DNA of 13,347 nucleotides from Actinomycetes bacterium (GCA_023336875.1 JAMBLH010000156.1:1-13347); one strand, 5' to 3'. Numbered from the stretch's first letter, positions 6,949 through 13,347 are shown. A program made the numbers and translations. The notes: a model not told the origin generated them from the letters alone.

Positions 6949-7868
6949 GCCGATTCTGAAGAAATGATGTCGGAATCTGAGGGCCAGTTTGGTTGAAACA
7001 GGTGCCACTGGGACGGATGCTTTCGTATCTGGGCCTCGAGAGCGTCCGCGACTCTCTGTGATCCAAGTTGGACCCGTTCGGATCTCGTACCGGTGTCCGG
7101 TGTCTCGATTGGGTCCCCCACCTCGATCGTGTAGCCACCTTCATCCTTGAAGTAGGCGACGACAGGGAGAACCACAGAGTTCGTCAATTCGGCCAGGGCG
7201 ACCGGTCCGGCCGGAACAGTGGTTTCCTCACCGAAGAACTCCACGGTTACGCCCTTTCCTGTCACATCTCGGTCTGCCAGGAGAGCAAGCGCACCTCCAG
7301 CCTTCAATCTCCGGATCATCTTGGATCGCCGCTCCGGGTCCGAGGTGAGCACGATGTCGATTCCGAAGTTGTTCCGCACGTCGATGAACCATTGCGTGAT
7401 CAGCGGATTAGGAAGGTCTTCGGCGACTGCCATGAGGTCAAGGCCCAGATCTCGGGCAATCACTCCTGCAATCTCCCAATTCCCAACATGCGGTACAGCA
7501 AACACGATGCCGCGGCCAGCAGCCTGAGCGTCGAGAACCGGTTGGAAGTGGACCCGGTCAACGCTGTTGATAATGGTCTCACGCCGCCTGGGTCTGAACC
7601 AGAACGTCTCCGCCCAATACTGCCCGTACGACCTGTACATCCCGTCAACAGCCTTTTGGACCTCGGCATTGCTCGCATCGGGGCCCAGAACCCGCCGCAT
7701 GTGGCTGCTCAGCAGCTCCCGTCTTGCACTGGAGCGCCTTGAGGCGTACGTCCCTGCCCATGTGCCGAGTCGCCGGACAACCGACTCTGGCAGTGCTCCA
7801 AAGATCGCAGCGGCAGCAGTGAAGGCGTAGTAGACAAGATGATTCTTCACGCTTCGAGTTGTTGCCAT
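6945..7868 (-). CDS. LpxL/HtrB-type acyltransferase, PatA-like PIM acyltransferase
   Basis: The 307-residue protein belongs to the lysophospholipid acyltransferase group related to lipid A acyltransferases. The catalytic HxxxxE motif is HVGNWE (His127, Glu132) after AAGRGIVFAVP, and a conserved ADRDVTGKGVTVEFFG follows at about 198-213. A hydrophobic N-terminal stretch (about 11-26) would anchor it to the membrane. Lying between pgsA and the pimA-like gene, as Rv2611c does in M. tuberculosis, it most likely acylates phosphatidylinositol mannoside. The ATG at 7868 overlaps pgsA by 22 bp. An in-frame GTG at 7850 would give a 4-bp GTGA overlap, the pattern used by most junctions here, and may be the true start. 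Substrate is inferred from context. Confidence 0.85.
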   Translation of the reverse strand: MATTRSVKNHLVYYAFTAAAAIFGALPESVVRRLGTWAGTYASRRSSARRELLSSHMRRVLGPDASNAEVQKAVDGMYRSYGQYWAETFWFRPRRRETIINSVDRVHFQPVLDAQAAGRGIVFAVPHVGNWEIAGVIARDLGLDLMAVAEDLPNPLITQWFIDVRNNFGIDIVLTSDPERRSKMIRRLKAGGALALLADRDVTGKGVTVEFFGEETTVPAGPVALAELTNSVVLPVVAYFKDEGGYTIEVGDPIETPDTGTRSERVQLGSQRVADALEAQIRKHPSQWHLFQPNWPSDSDIISSESA

Positions 7869-8434
7869 GTCTTACGAATCCGTTGTGCAACGGTGAGACC
7901 GGTGAGCACCACAAAGACCCACAGGAGGGGCTCCATGATGTGGAGTCCAAGTCCAATGGCCATCAGGCCGACAAGGATGAGCAGCATTCTTTCTGCTCGA
8001 CCCATCCAACCGCCACGACCGTCGAGTCCTGCAGTCTCGGCAGTCGCCCTGACGTAGGGAATTAGCAATGAGAATGCCAGGGCAATGATGCAGAGCACGA
8101 GCAGCCGTGGCTCGTCTCGAAGATAGAAGGAGAGGCCTACCCACACAGCGATCTCACCGAATCGATCCGACATGGTGTCGAGGAACGCACCCCGATCGGA
8201 GGCCTTTCCAAGCCGCCTTGCCAACGGCCCATCAAGGGCATCGAGTGTGACCCCGGTGCCAGCAACGAGTCCACCCCAAAAAGGGTTTCCTGTAGCGATC
8301 AGGGCTGCACCGACGATGGTGACGGCGAGTCCAACCACCGTCACGACCGCGGGAGTCATGCCGATCTTTGCCAGACCGGCGGCGATCGGTTCGAGGATCG
8401 GGGCTGCCTTCTTGCGCCCGTTGAGATCAAGCAA
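7847..8434 (-). CDS. pgsA: CDP-alcohol phosphatidyltransferase, likely phosphatidylinositol phosphate synthase
   Basis: This integral membrane enzyme would join CDP-diacylglycerol to inositol 1-phosphate, giving PI phosphate for the PI/PIM pathway of the next two genes. The 195-residue product has about six hydrophobic helices. The full D-x2-DG-x2-AR-x8-G-x3-D-x3-D motif spans DALDGPLARR through FLDTMSDR, with metal-binding Asp65, Asp68, Asp86 and Asp90. The following segment ATAETAGL...GRAERM resembles PI phosphate synthases rather than glycerophosphate-using PgsA. The start is taken as TTG at 8434 because GAAGGAGA lies seven bases upstream; the open frame runs to an ATG at 8482, but that would begin inside the candidate promoter. 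It heads the long leftward gene chain. Confidence 0.9.
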   Translation of the reverse strand: MLDLNGRKKAAPILEPIAAGLAKIGMTPAVVTVVGLAVTIVGAALIATGNPFWGGLVAGTGVTLDALDGPLARRLGKASDRGAFLDTMSDRFGEIAVWVGLSFYLRDEPRLLVLCIIALAFSLLIPYVRATAETAGLDGRGGWMGRAERMLLILVGLMAIGLGLHIMEPLLWVFVVLTGLTVAQRIRKTWQQLEA

Positions 8435-8440
8435 TGCGTA

Positions 8441-8447
8441 TCTCCTT
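8441..8447 (-). promoter_or_regulatory. Ribosome binding site that sets a TTG start for pgsA
   Basis: Minus-strand AAGGAGA contains GGAG (8442-8445) seven bases before TTG at 8432-8434. No ATG or GTG lies at a suitable distance in the frame, so this decides the start. Confidence 0.75.
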
Positions 8448-8454
8448 CGTGGGC

Positions 8455-8482
8455 AAATTAGCACAGGTTTCGACAGTTTCAC
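8455..8482 (-). promoter_or_regulatory. Candidate promoter for pgsA and the downstream lipid genes
   Basis: Minus-strand TAATTT (8455-8460) is preceded by TGC, giving an extended -10. GTGAAA (8477-8482) matches the -35 consensus at four of six positions with a 16-bp spacer. Transcription would start near 8448, so the pgsA leader would be about 14 bases and consist mostly of the ribosome binding site. It overlaps the region upstream of the gltA -10 element. Motif match only. Confidence 0.45.
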
Positions 8483-8495
8483 CGCCCGCTACAAT
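8468..8495 (+). promoter_or_regulatory. Candidate promoter for citrate synthase gene
   Basis: TACAAT (8490-8495) matches TATAAT at five of six positions and lies about 70 bases before the gltA ATG. The best -35, TTTCGA (8468-8473, 16-bp spacer), is weak at three of six, so an activator may be needed. The element interleaves with the divergent pgsA promoter. Motif match only. Confidence 0.5.
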
Positions 8496-8502
8496 GAAGG
8501 CA

Positions 8503-8519
8503 CTCCCGGGGCGCCGGAG
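8503..8519 (+). other. GC-rich hairpin at the predicted 5' end of the gltA mRNA
   Basis: CTCC (8503-8506) can pair with GGAG (8516-8519), extended by GG/CC after a one-base bulge, leaving a four-base loop. If transcription starts about seven bases after TACAAT, this hairpin sits at the very 5' end of a leader of about 65 bases. It may stabilise the mRNA. No riboswitch family is recognised. Confidence 0.4.
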
Positions 8520-8567
8520 GTTTCGTGTCCACGCGCTCCTCGCCTCGGCACGAAAGGGTCAGATTCT

Positions 8568-9860
8568 ATGAGCGAACACACCGCAAGTATTGGACTTGAA
8601 ACCAAGTCATTCGACGCAGACGTCCTCCAACCATCCGTTGGAAACCAGGGAGTCGACATCCGCAAGTTGCGGCCTGAGACCGGTTACGTGACATTCGATC
8701 CAGGTTTCGCCAACACCGCGATGGCCAGGTCATCGATCACCTACATCGATGGTGCAGCAGGACAACTGCTGTATAGAGGCTATGACATCGAGGCAGTTGC
8801 AGCGGGTGCTTCTTTTCTCGAGGTGGCGTATCTGCTGCTCTACGGAAAGCTGCCGAACATCACCGAACTCGCATCGTGGGAGGCGGACGTTTCCAGCCAC
8901 ACGATGCTCAATGAGGAGATGCGGTCGTTCTTCGATGCGTTTCCGAGACGCGCGCATCCAATGGCTGTCCTGGCGTCAGCGACGTACGCGATCTCGACGT
9001 TCTACGACGTCTACAGAAGGCCGACGCGTATTCAGGAGATCGATGCAGGTGCACGCACCCTGATCGCAAAGATGCCAACGATTGCGGCGTGGGCGTACAA
9101 GAAGTCGATTGGCGAACCGTACATGTATCCGAACAACGAGTATTCGTATGTTGAGAACTTTCTCCACATGATGTTCTCGCGACCGACGGAGATAACACCG
9201 ATCGATCCCGCGATCGTGAAGGCACTCAACGTGCTTCTGATTCTCCACGCCGATCACGAAATGAACTGCTCAACCGCCACGGTGCGATCTGTTGGCTCAT
9301 CTCGGGCGAACATGTTTGCAAGTGTTGCAGCAGGCATGGGAGCACTCTGGGGGCCGCTGCACGGCGGCGCAAACTCCGCGGTCATCGAGATGCTCCAGGC
9401 AATCCATGACGATCCGGATGCCACCATCGAGTCGACCCTCGAGCGGGCGAAGGACAAGGACGACGACTTCAAGCTGATGGGCTTCGGACACCGTGTCTAC
9501 ACGAACTACGACCCGAGGGCCAAGGCCATCAGCACGTTCGCACAGGAGATGCTTGATCGGATGGACGCATCGGATCCGTTGTTGGACATCGCCCGCGAAC
9601 TCGAAGCTGCTGCTCTCGAGGATGACTACTTCGTCGAAAGAAAGCTGTTCCCGAACGTTGACTTCTACTCAGGCATCATCTTCAGGGCACTCGGTTTCCC
9701 TGAGCGCATGTTCACAGTTCTGTTCTCGATCGGGAGGCTCCCCGGTTGGATCGCTCACTGGATGGAGATGAACCGTGATCCGGACACGAGGATCATGCGT
9801 CCGCGCCAGATCTACGTCGGTGAGTGCGCACGGCCCTACGTGCCCCTCGAGGATCGGTAG
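8568..9860 (+). CDS. gltA: Citrate synthase
   Basis: Citrate synthase condenses acetyl-CoA and oxaloacetate in the TCA cycle. The 430-residue protein is the length of the hexameric GltA type. Catalytic residues are His265 in PLHGGANSA, His308 in GFGHRVYTNYDPRA and Asp365 in PNVDFYSG, at nearly the same positions as in E. coli GltA. HADHEMNCSTATVRSVGSS and PGWIAHWMEMNRDP are also conserved. The ATG at 8568 is chosen because AAAGGG lies nine bases upstream; the frame stays open back to 8172, but that part is antisense to pgsA and carries no homology. It is divergent from pgsA and convergent with the thrS pair, ending nine bases from it with no room for a dedicated terminator. It is the only plus-strand gene in the first 12 kb. 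Confidence 0.97.
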   Translation: MSEHTASIGLETKSFDADVLQPSVGNQGVDIRKLRPETGYVTFDPGFANTAMARSSITYIDGAAGQLLYRGYDIEAVAAGASFLEVAYLLLYGKLPNITELASWEADVSSHTMLNEEMRSFFDAFPRRAHPMAVLASATYAISTFYDVYRRPTRIQEIDAGARTLIAKMPTIAAWAYKKSIGEPYMYPNNEYSYVENFLHMMFSRPTEITPIDPAIVKALNVLLILHADHEMNCSTATVRSVGSSRANMFASVAAGMGALWGPLHGGANSAVIEMLQAIHDDPDATIESTLERAKDKDDDFKLMGFGHRVYTNYDPRAKAISTFAQEMLDRMDASDPLLDIARELEAAALEDDYFVERKLFPNVDFYSGIIFRALGFPERMFTVLFSIGRLPGWIAHWMEMNRDPDTRIMRPRQIYVGECARPYVPLEDR

Positions 9861-9869
9861 CCACCGCTC

Positions 9870-10334
9870 CTACACCGGCTCCACAGCCTCTGCGAACGAG
9901 CCCGTGACCTCGCCAGTAAGGGCGTCCACGGTCACCAGCGCTTGGTGACGAGGTATCGGACCCGCCTCGAACGCGAGCACCTGCCACACCGGTCTGGCCG
10001 TGAGTCCCGTGAAACCGAGCGTCGCCGAGGCGTGACCGACATCGAAGGTTGCGGCATCAGACGCTATCTCTATCGCCTCCATGTCTGACGTCATGATGCG
10101 CCTACCTGCAACGAACTGGTAGCCAGCGATACCGAGCAGAGGAAGAACGGCTGTGAGCCACATCAGGTTGCTGCCAGTGGCGAGAACCAATCCAGAGGCG
10201 ATCAATGCCCCGATCAGATAGACCGTGCCCGCTGCCCTTCTGCTGGCCGTGTCGAGCACACGATGCGGAACGAGCCCTGTGTCATCCGAACCTGAATCCT
10301 TGTTCGGCTCGCCGCTGACGTTTTCATCCGTCAT
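9870..10334 (-). CDS. Small two-helix membrane protein of unknown function
   Basis: I do not recognise this 154-residue protein with certainty. It has an acidic, disordered N-terminus (1-30), two hydrophobic helices (about 35-53 and 56-76) joined by a very short turn, then a soluble domain of about 75 residues. Arginines before the first helix (SRR) and after the second (GRR) suggest both ends are cytoplasmic. The end of the soluble domain, PVWQVLAFEAG followed by ALVTVDALTGEVTGSF, resembles the last strands of PepSY domains, which are usually extracytoplasmic; this is only a pattern resemblance. Its ATG overlaps the thrS stop in ATGA (10331-10334), so it is likely translated from the thrS mRNA. 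Confidence 0.8.
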   Translation of the reverse strand: MTDENVSGEPNKDSGSDDTGLVPHRVLDTASRRAAGTVYLIGALIASGLVLATGSNLMWLTAVLPLLGIAGYQFVAGRRIMTSDMEAIEIASDAATFDVGHASATLGFTGLTARPVWQVLAFEAGPIPRHQALVTVDALTGEVTGSFAEAVEPV

Positions 10335-12283
10335 CTCGGCGGAGCGACCAGCTCAGCGATTTGGTTGGTCGCATCAGCTAGTGCGACTCCGCGTTCCTCA
10401 GTCTCCTCGCCACGCAGCCGCATGCCCACGGTGCCATTGTCAACATCGCTGTCGCCGACTACGAGCACCACGGGGTTCTTCTGCACGATGGCTGTGCGTA
10501 TCTTCTCACCGACGGTGTCGTCAGCTGTATCGACCTCGACGCGAACGTCTCGTTCGCCAAGCAGGTCCGCCACTTCCTGTGCGTACTCATTGTGTCGGTC
10601 TGCCACCGGCACAACGGTGACCTGAACTGGCGAAAGCCATGGTGGGAACGCCCCCGCGTAGTGCTCGGTCAGGATGCCGATGAAACGTTCAATGGAACCA
10701 AGGAGGGCTCGGTGGATCATCACCGGACGTTCCTTCGTGTTGTGATTGGTCGCGTACTCGAGGTCGAAGTTCTCCGGTTGGGCGAAGTCGACCTGAATCG
10801 TGGACAGTTGCCAACGCCTACCGATTGCATCCTTGATGTGAATATCGATTTTCGGACCGTAGAACGCACCCTCGCCAGGGGCCAGTTGATAGGTCACCCC
10901 GGACTTGTCCAGGGCGGTGGCAAGGTACTCCTCGGCCTTCACCCAGAGATCCGGTTCTCCAACGGCCTTGTCCGGCTTCGTCGACAGATCTGCCTCGAAT
11001 TCATCGAATCCGAAATCACGCAGAACCATCACCACGAAATCAAGCAGCCGTTGAAGTTCGTCAGCAAGTTGGGTCTCCGTTGAAAAGATGTGGCTGTCGT
11101 CCATGGTGAACCCCCTCGCACGCATCAGGCCGTGGATCACACCGGACATCTCGTAGCGGTACACCGTTCCGAGCTCGAAGAGTCTCAGAGGCAGCTCCCG
11201 ATACGACCTGCCCCTGCTCTTGTAGATCAGAATATGGAAGGGACAGTTCATGGGCTTGACGAAGTACTCCTGCCCTGGACGTTCTTCGCCTCCGTCGAGC
11301 TCCATTGCCGGGTACATGGTTTCGCGGTAGAAGTCGAGATGCCCCGACGTCTCCCACAGGTCGGCCTTTGCGAGATGGGGCGTCACAACGTACTCGTAGC
11401 CGAATTCAGCGTGTGTTCGTCGTGAGTAGTCCTCGACCGTCCGACGAAGTATCCCCCCTTTGGGGTGCCAAACGGCGAGTCCGCTTCCCAGTTCCTGTGG
11501 AAACGAAAAGAGATCCAGTTCCGCGCCGAGCTTTCGATGGTCGCGCTTTGCCGCCTCCTCAAGACGAGTCTGGTAGGTGTCGAGTGCCTTCTTGGACTCC
11601 CACGCTGTTCCGTAGATCCGCTGTAGCTGGGGGTTCTTCTCATCGCCGCGCCAATAGGCGCCTGCTGACCGAGTGAGCTTGTAGGCCTTCAGCCTCCCTG
11701 TCGAGGGCAGATGCGGCCCCCGACAAAGATCGATGAACGCGTCGTTGCGATATATGCTGACCGAGTCGCCGTCGACTCCCTCGTCTGCGTCGACACCCGC
11801 AATGATCTCGCGTTTGAACGGTTGGTTCGCGAACGTCTCCATTGCTTCTTCAATGGAGAGTTCGCCACGATCGAAGGACTGATCCTCGACGATGATCGCA
11901 GCCATCCGATTCTCGATTCGCTCGAGATCTTCGGGCGTGAAGGGCTCGTCAACCTCGAAGTCGTAGTAGAAGCCATCCTCGATGGCGGGTCCAATCGCGA
12001 ATTTTGCGTCTGCATAGAGGTCGAGAACCGCTTGGGCCATGATGTGGGCTGCCGAGTGTCTGATGACATGTCTGCCGGCCTCGGTGTTGTCAGTGACGAT
12101 AGAGATCGCTGCATCATCCTCTATTGGGCGATGGAGGTCCCACATCTCGCCATCCACCGTCACTGCAACCGCAGCCTTTGCCAGACGCGAACCTATACCT
12201 GTAGCTATCTCGTAGCCAGACGTGCCATCTTGATGCTCCTGCACGGAGCCGTCTGGAAGGGTTATGTTGATGGACATTGTCAT
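10331..12283 (-). CDS. thrS: Threonyl-tRNA synthetase
   Basis: ThrRS charges tRNA-Thr and hydrolyses mischarged Ser-tRNA. The 650-residue protein is full length, and the numbering here counts from the ATG at 12283. A TGS domain comes first (INITLPDGS). The editing domain has HSAAH (His76, His80) and DLCRGPH (Cys187, His191). The class II catalytic core has Cys347 in KPMNCPFH, His398 in DDSHIF and His524 in VMIHRALLGS as zinc ligands, with the same spacing as E. coli. The anticodon-binding domain begins near residue 550. A second ATG at 12277 has AGGA at nine bases and may be the true start; from 12283 the spacing is only three. No T-box or other leader element is seen in the 91 bp upstream. 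Confidence 0.97.
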   Translation of the reverse strand: MTMSINITLPDGSVQEHQDGTSGYEIATGIGSRLAKAAVAVTVDGEMWDLHRPIEDDAAISIVTDNTEAGRHVIRHSAAHIMAQAVLDLYADAKFAIGPAIEDGFYYDFEVDEPFTPEDLERIENRMAAIIVEDQSFDRGELSIEEAMETFANQPFKREIIAGVDADEGVDGDSVSIYRNDAFIDLCRGPHLPSTGRLKAYKLTRSAGAYWRGDEKNPQLQRIYGTAWESKKALDTYQTRLEEAAKRDHRKLGAELDLFSFPQELGSGLAVWHPKGGILRRTVEDYSRRTHAEFGYEYVVTPHLAKADLWETSGHLDFYRETMYPAMELDGGEERPGQEYFVKPMNCPFHILIYKSRGRSYRELPLRLFELGTVYRYEMSGVIHGLMRARGFTMDDSHIFSTETQLADELQRLLDFVVMVLRDFGFDEFEADLSTKPDKAVGEPDLWVKAEEYLATALDKSGVTYQLAPGEGAFYGPKIDIHIKDAIGRRWQLSTIQVDFAQPENFDLEYATNHNTKERPVMIHRALLGSIERFIGILTEHYAGAFPPWLSPVQVTVVPVADRHNEYAQEVADLLGERDVRVEVDTADDTVGEKIRTAIVQKNPVVLVVGDSDVDNGTVGMRLRGEETEERGVALADATNQIAELVAPPR

Positions 12284-12358
12284 GCTTCCTGTTCGGTAGG
12301 GCAGTAAGGGTACCTTTCTCCATCGTTGAGGATGTCACGACCTGCAACAATGTCCGTC

Positions 12359-12368
12359 AAGGAGGAGG
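12359..12368 (+). promoter_or_regulatory. Strong ribosome binding site pointing to a CTG start
   Basis: AAGGAGGAGG is the strongest Shine-Dalgarno-like sequence in the window. Six bases after it, CTG at 12375-12377 is in frame with the downstream phosphotransferase, and no stop intervenes before 12465. There is no ATG, GTG or TTG in this frame between the preceding stop (12327-12329) and the GTG at 12465. Confidence 0.6.
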
Positions 12369-12464
12369 CTGGATCTGGATCCACAGACACTTGCCCGTAG
12401 ATTCACTGCTGGGGGCACAATTCAGGAACTGACATCACCGTCGTCCCAGCCGAGCGCCAATCAA

Positions 12465-13232
12465 GTGTTCAGGATCTGGCGAGATGATGACAGCATTGTG
12501 CTCAAGGTGTACGGATCTGATGCACGCGAACGTAGGGAGCACCACGCTCTCAATGCCCTGGTTGATTGGGCGCATACTCCCGAGATCATGGATTCAGGGT
12601 CAACGGAGGGCCTTCACTGGATCGTCTTTGCCGATGGCGGACAATGGAACCTCGAGACTCTGCCCGAGAATCCGGGTCTGGCACGGTCTGCGGGACTCAT
12701 CCTGCGTGAACTCCATGAGACGGACAACACGCTTGTGTCGAATCTCGAGAAAGGCATCGACCAGGAGTGGGTGGCGATCGACTTCCAATCAACTCTCAGA
12801 AGACTGAGCAGGTACCGCTCCCGAGTCGGTGTAGCAGAAGACTTCATCGAAGCCGCTCAGGAATTGAATCCGCCGTTCGCAAGTGCACCTGTTCTCGCGC
12901 ATACGGATCCGGTGCCCCGCAATTTCATCATCGATGACAGCGGATCGATCACATTGATCAACTGGGAATGGGCGACACTTGCGCCGCCCGAATGGGATCT
13001 GACGCGTGCTGCTTGGTCACTTGGAATGCACGCGGGACCCTTTGCAGCGGCCTCGCTATTTCAGGGTTACGGAAAGACGGTGGACGGTGTACTCCTGGAT
13101 CGTTGGATCGTGTACCACTCCGCGCAGACGCTCGTGAGCCTTACGGAGAGAACGATGTCCAACAGACCAGGAGACGTCCCAGCAGGACTCGTACACGAAT
13201 TCAACAGAGCGGTCCTCGGCGCTGCTGGTTGA
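12465..13232 (+). CDS. Phosphotransferase-family (APH/choline kinase fold) protein
   Basis: The protein has the aminoglycoside phosphotransferase/kinase fold; the substrate is unknown. From the GTG at 12465 (255 residues) it begins inside the first strands (FRIWRDDDSIVLKVYG, with the ATP-binding Lys14). It then has a hinge region (WIVFADGGQW), the catalytic loop HTDPVPRN (His146, Asp148, Asn153) and INWEWATLAPPEWDL (165-179). In most relatives the latter reads IDWE, where Asp binds metal; here it is Asn166. The annotated start is the first conventional one, but it lacks a ribosome binding site and removes the N-terminal helix and strand. A CTG at 12375 with a strong SD would give 285 residues, including LARRFTAGGTIQEL, which looks like a normal start of the fold. 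It is divergent from thrS. Confidence 0.82.
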   Translation: MFRIWRDDDSIVLKVYGSDARERREHHALNALVDWAHTPEIMDSGSTEGLHWIVFADGGQWNLETLPENPGLARSAGLILRELHETDNTLVSNLEKGIDQEWVAIDFQSTLRRLSRYRSRVGVAEDFIEAAQELNPPFASAPVLAHTDPVPRNFIIDDSGSITLINWEWATLAPPEWDLTRAAWSLGMHAGPFAAASLFQGYGKTVDGVLLDRWIVYHSAQTLVSLTERTMSNRPGDVPAGLVHEFNRAVLGAAG

Positions 13233-13290
13233 GCTGTCGGATCCTCCGCCGGGATGCTCGTAAATACACAAGTTTTTCGCGCTCTCCTTC

Positions 13291-13296
13291 TACAGT
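13291..13296 (+). promoter_or_regulatory. Candidate -10 element of the last gene
   Basis: TACAGT fits TAnnnT and lies about 25 bases before the GTG at 13321. No convincing -35 hexamer is seen. The preceding stretch (13233-13290) includes a TTTTT run, but no stable hairpin directly before it. Weak motif evidence. Confidence 0.3.
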
Positions 13297-13320
13297 TGAC
13301 CAACCGACGAAGGGAGCACG

Positions 13321-13347
13321 GTGTTGGAGATGGCAATCGGAGCAGTA
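13321..13347 (+). CDS. Start of an unidentified gene (cut by window edge)
   Basis: AAGGGAG (13310-13316) is followed by GTG at 13321, in-frame TTG at 13324 and ATG at 13330, all open to the window end. Only nine codons are visible (MLEMAIGAV if GTG is used). This hydrophobic start could be a membrane segment. Nothing more can be said about the product. The spacing favours the TTG or GTG; the exact start is uncertain. Confidence 0.5.

Noticed and set aside
6949..7008. Longer start for the PimA-like gene at 7008
   Set aside because: It would overlap the acyltransferase by 60 bases; the ATG at 6948 starts the first strand (MRVALVSPYD) and gives the ATGA overlap.
8172..8567. An open frame extending citrate synthase 132 codons upstream
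   Set aside because: This stretch is antisense to pgsA, contains the promoter region and has no citrate synthase features; the ATG at 8568 with AAAGGG fits the family length.
9858..9900. Bidirectional terminator between gltA and the membrane protein
   Set aside because: Only nine bases separate the stops, and the GGTAG/CTACACC pairing is imperfect without T-runs.
11711..12307. A 198-codon plus-strand open frame opposite the thrS 5' half
   Set aside because: Antisense to the conserved editing domain of ThrRS; no domain is recognised and no ribosome binding site was found.
13233..13280. Possible terminator after the phosphotransferase
   Set aside because: A TTTTT run at 13273-13277 is present, but the only nearby stem (ATCC/GGAT) is short and too far from it.
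1..13347. Mobile elements, CRISPR arrays, tRNA/rRNA genes or a defence island
   Set aside because: No transposase, integrase, repeat-spacer pattern, cloverleaf or defence-family protein was seen; the region is conserved housekeeping synteny.

Overview
The window is a compact, intron-free bacterial segment in which genes fill nearly all the DNA. It has moderately high GC, uses GTG and TTG starts alongside ATG, and has several 4-bp ATGA gene overlaps. Gene content and order point to an actinobacterium (Actinomycetota): thrS, pgsA (phosphatidylinositol phosphate synthase type), an LpxL/PatA-type acyltransferase, a PimA-like mannosyltransferase, pdxS, pdxT, yebC, ruvC, ruvA, ruvB. This is essentially the order of the Mycobacterium tuberculosis thrS-pgsA1-pimA-pdxST-ruvCAB region. 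A queA-tgt pair follows ruvB. Mycobacteria lack that pair here, but Firmicutes and many other bacteria have it in this position. With the moderate GC this suggests an early-branching lineage such as Acidimicrobiia. That placement is inference.

Layout, left to right. Positions 1-8434 are all on the minus strand, transcribed from pgsA (right) to tgt (cut by the left edge). The chain is pgsA, acyltransferase and pimA-like (PI/PIM-type lipid synthesis, overlapping genes). After a 63-bp gap with a perfect 14-bp tandem repeat come pdxS, pdxT (pyridoxal 5'-phosphate synthase) and yebC. After a 118-bp gap with a good, nearly leaderless promoter come ruvC, ruvA, ruvB (Holliday junction processing), queA and tgt (queuosine tRNA modification). 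A 133-bp divergent intergenic region (8435-8567) carries overlapping candidate promoters for pgsA (left) and a citrate synthase gene, gltA (right, 8568-9860). Nine bases after gltA, a minus-strand pair ends: thrS, followed with a 4-bp overlap by a small two-helix membrane protein. Divergent from thrS is an aminoglycoside-phosphotransferase-fold protein on the plus strand (12465-13232, probably starting further upstream at a CTG). The last bases hold the ribosome binding site and first codons of another plus-strand gene.

No RNA genes, mobile elements, CRISPR arrays or phage genes were seen, and no gene-free stretch exceeds 300 bases. This is mainly a conserved housekeeping region, and I do not see a convincing new multi-gene system. 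The points worth a second look are local: a kinase-fold protein with Asp-to-Asn at a metal-binding position and a likely CTG start; the tandem repeat before pdxS; gltA standing where mycobacteria have a HIT gene, with its promoter interleaved with that of pgsA; a membrane protein translationally coupled to thrS; and strong enrichment of GATC, including three GCGATCGC octamers.
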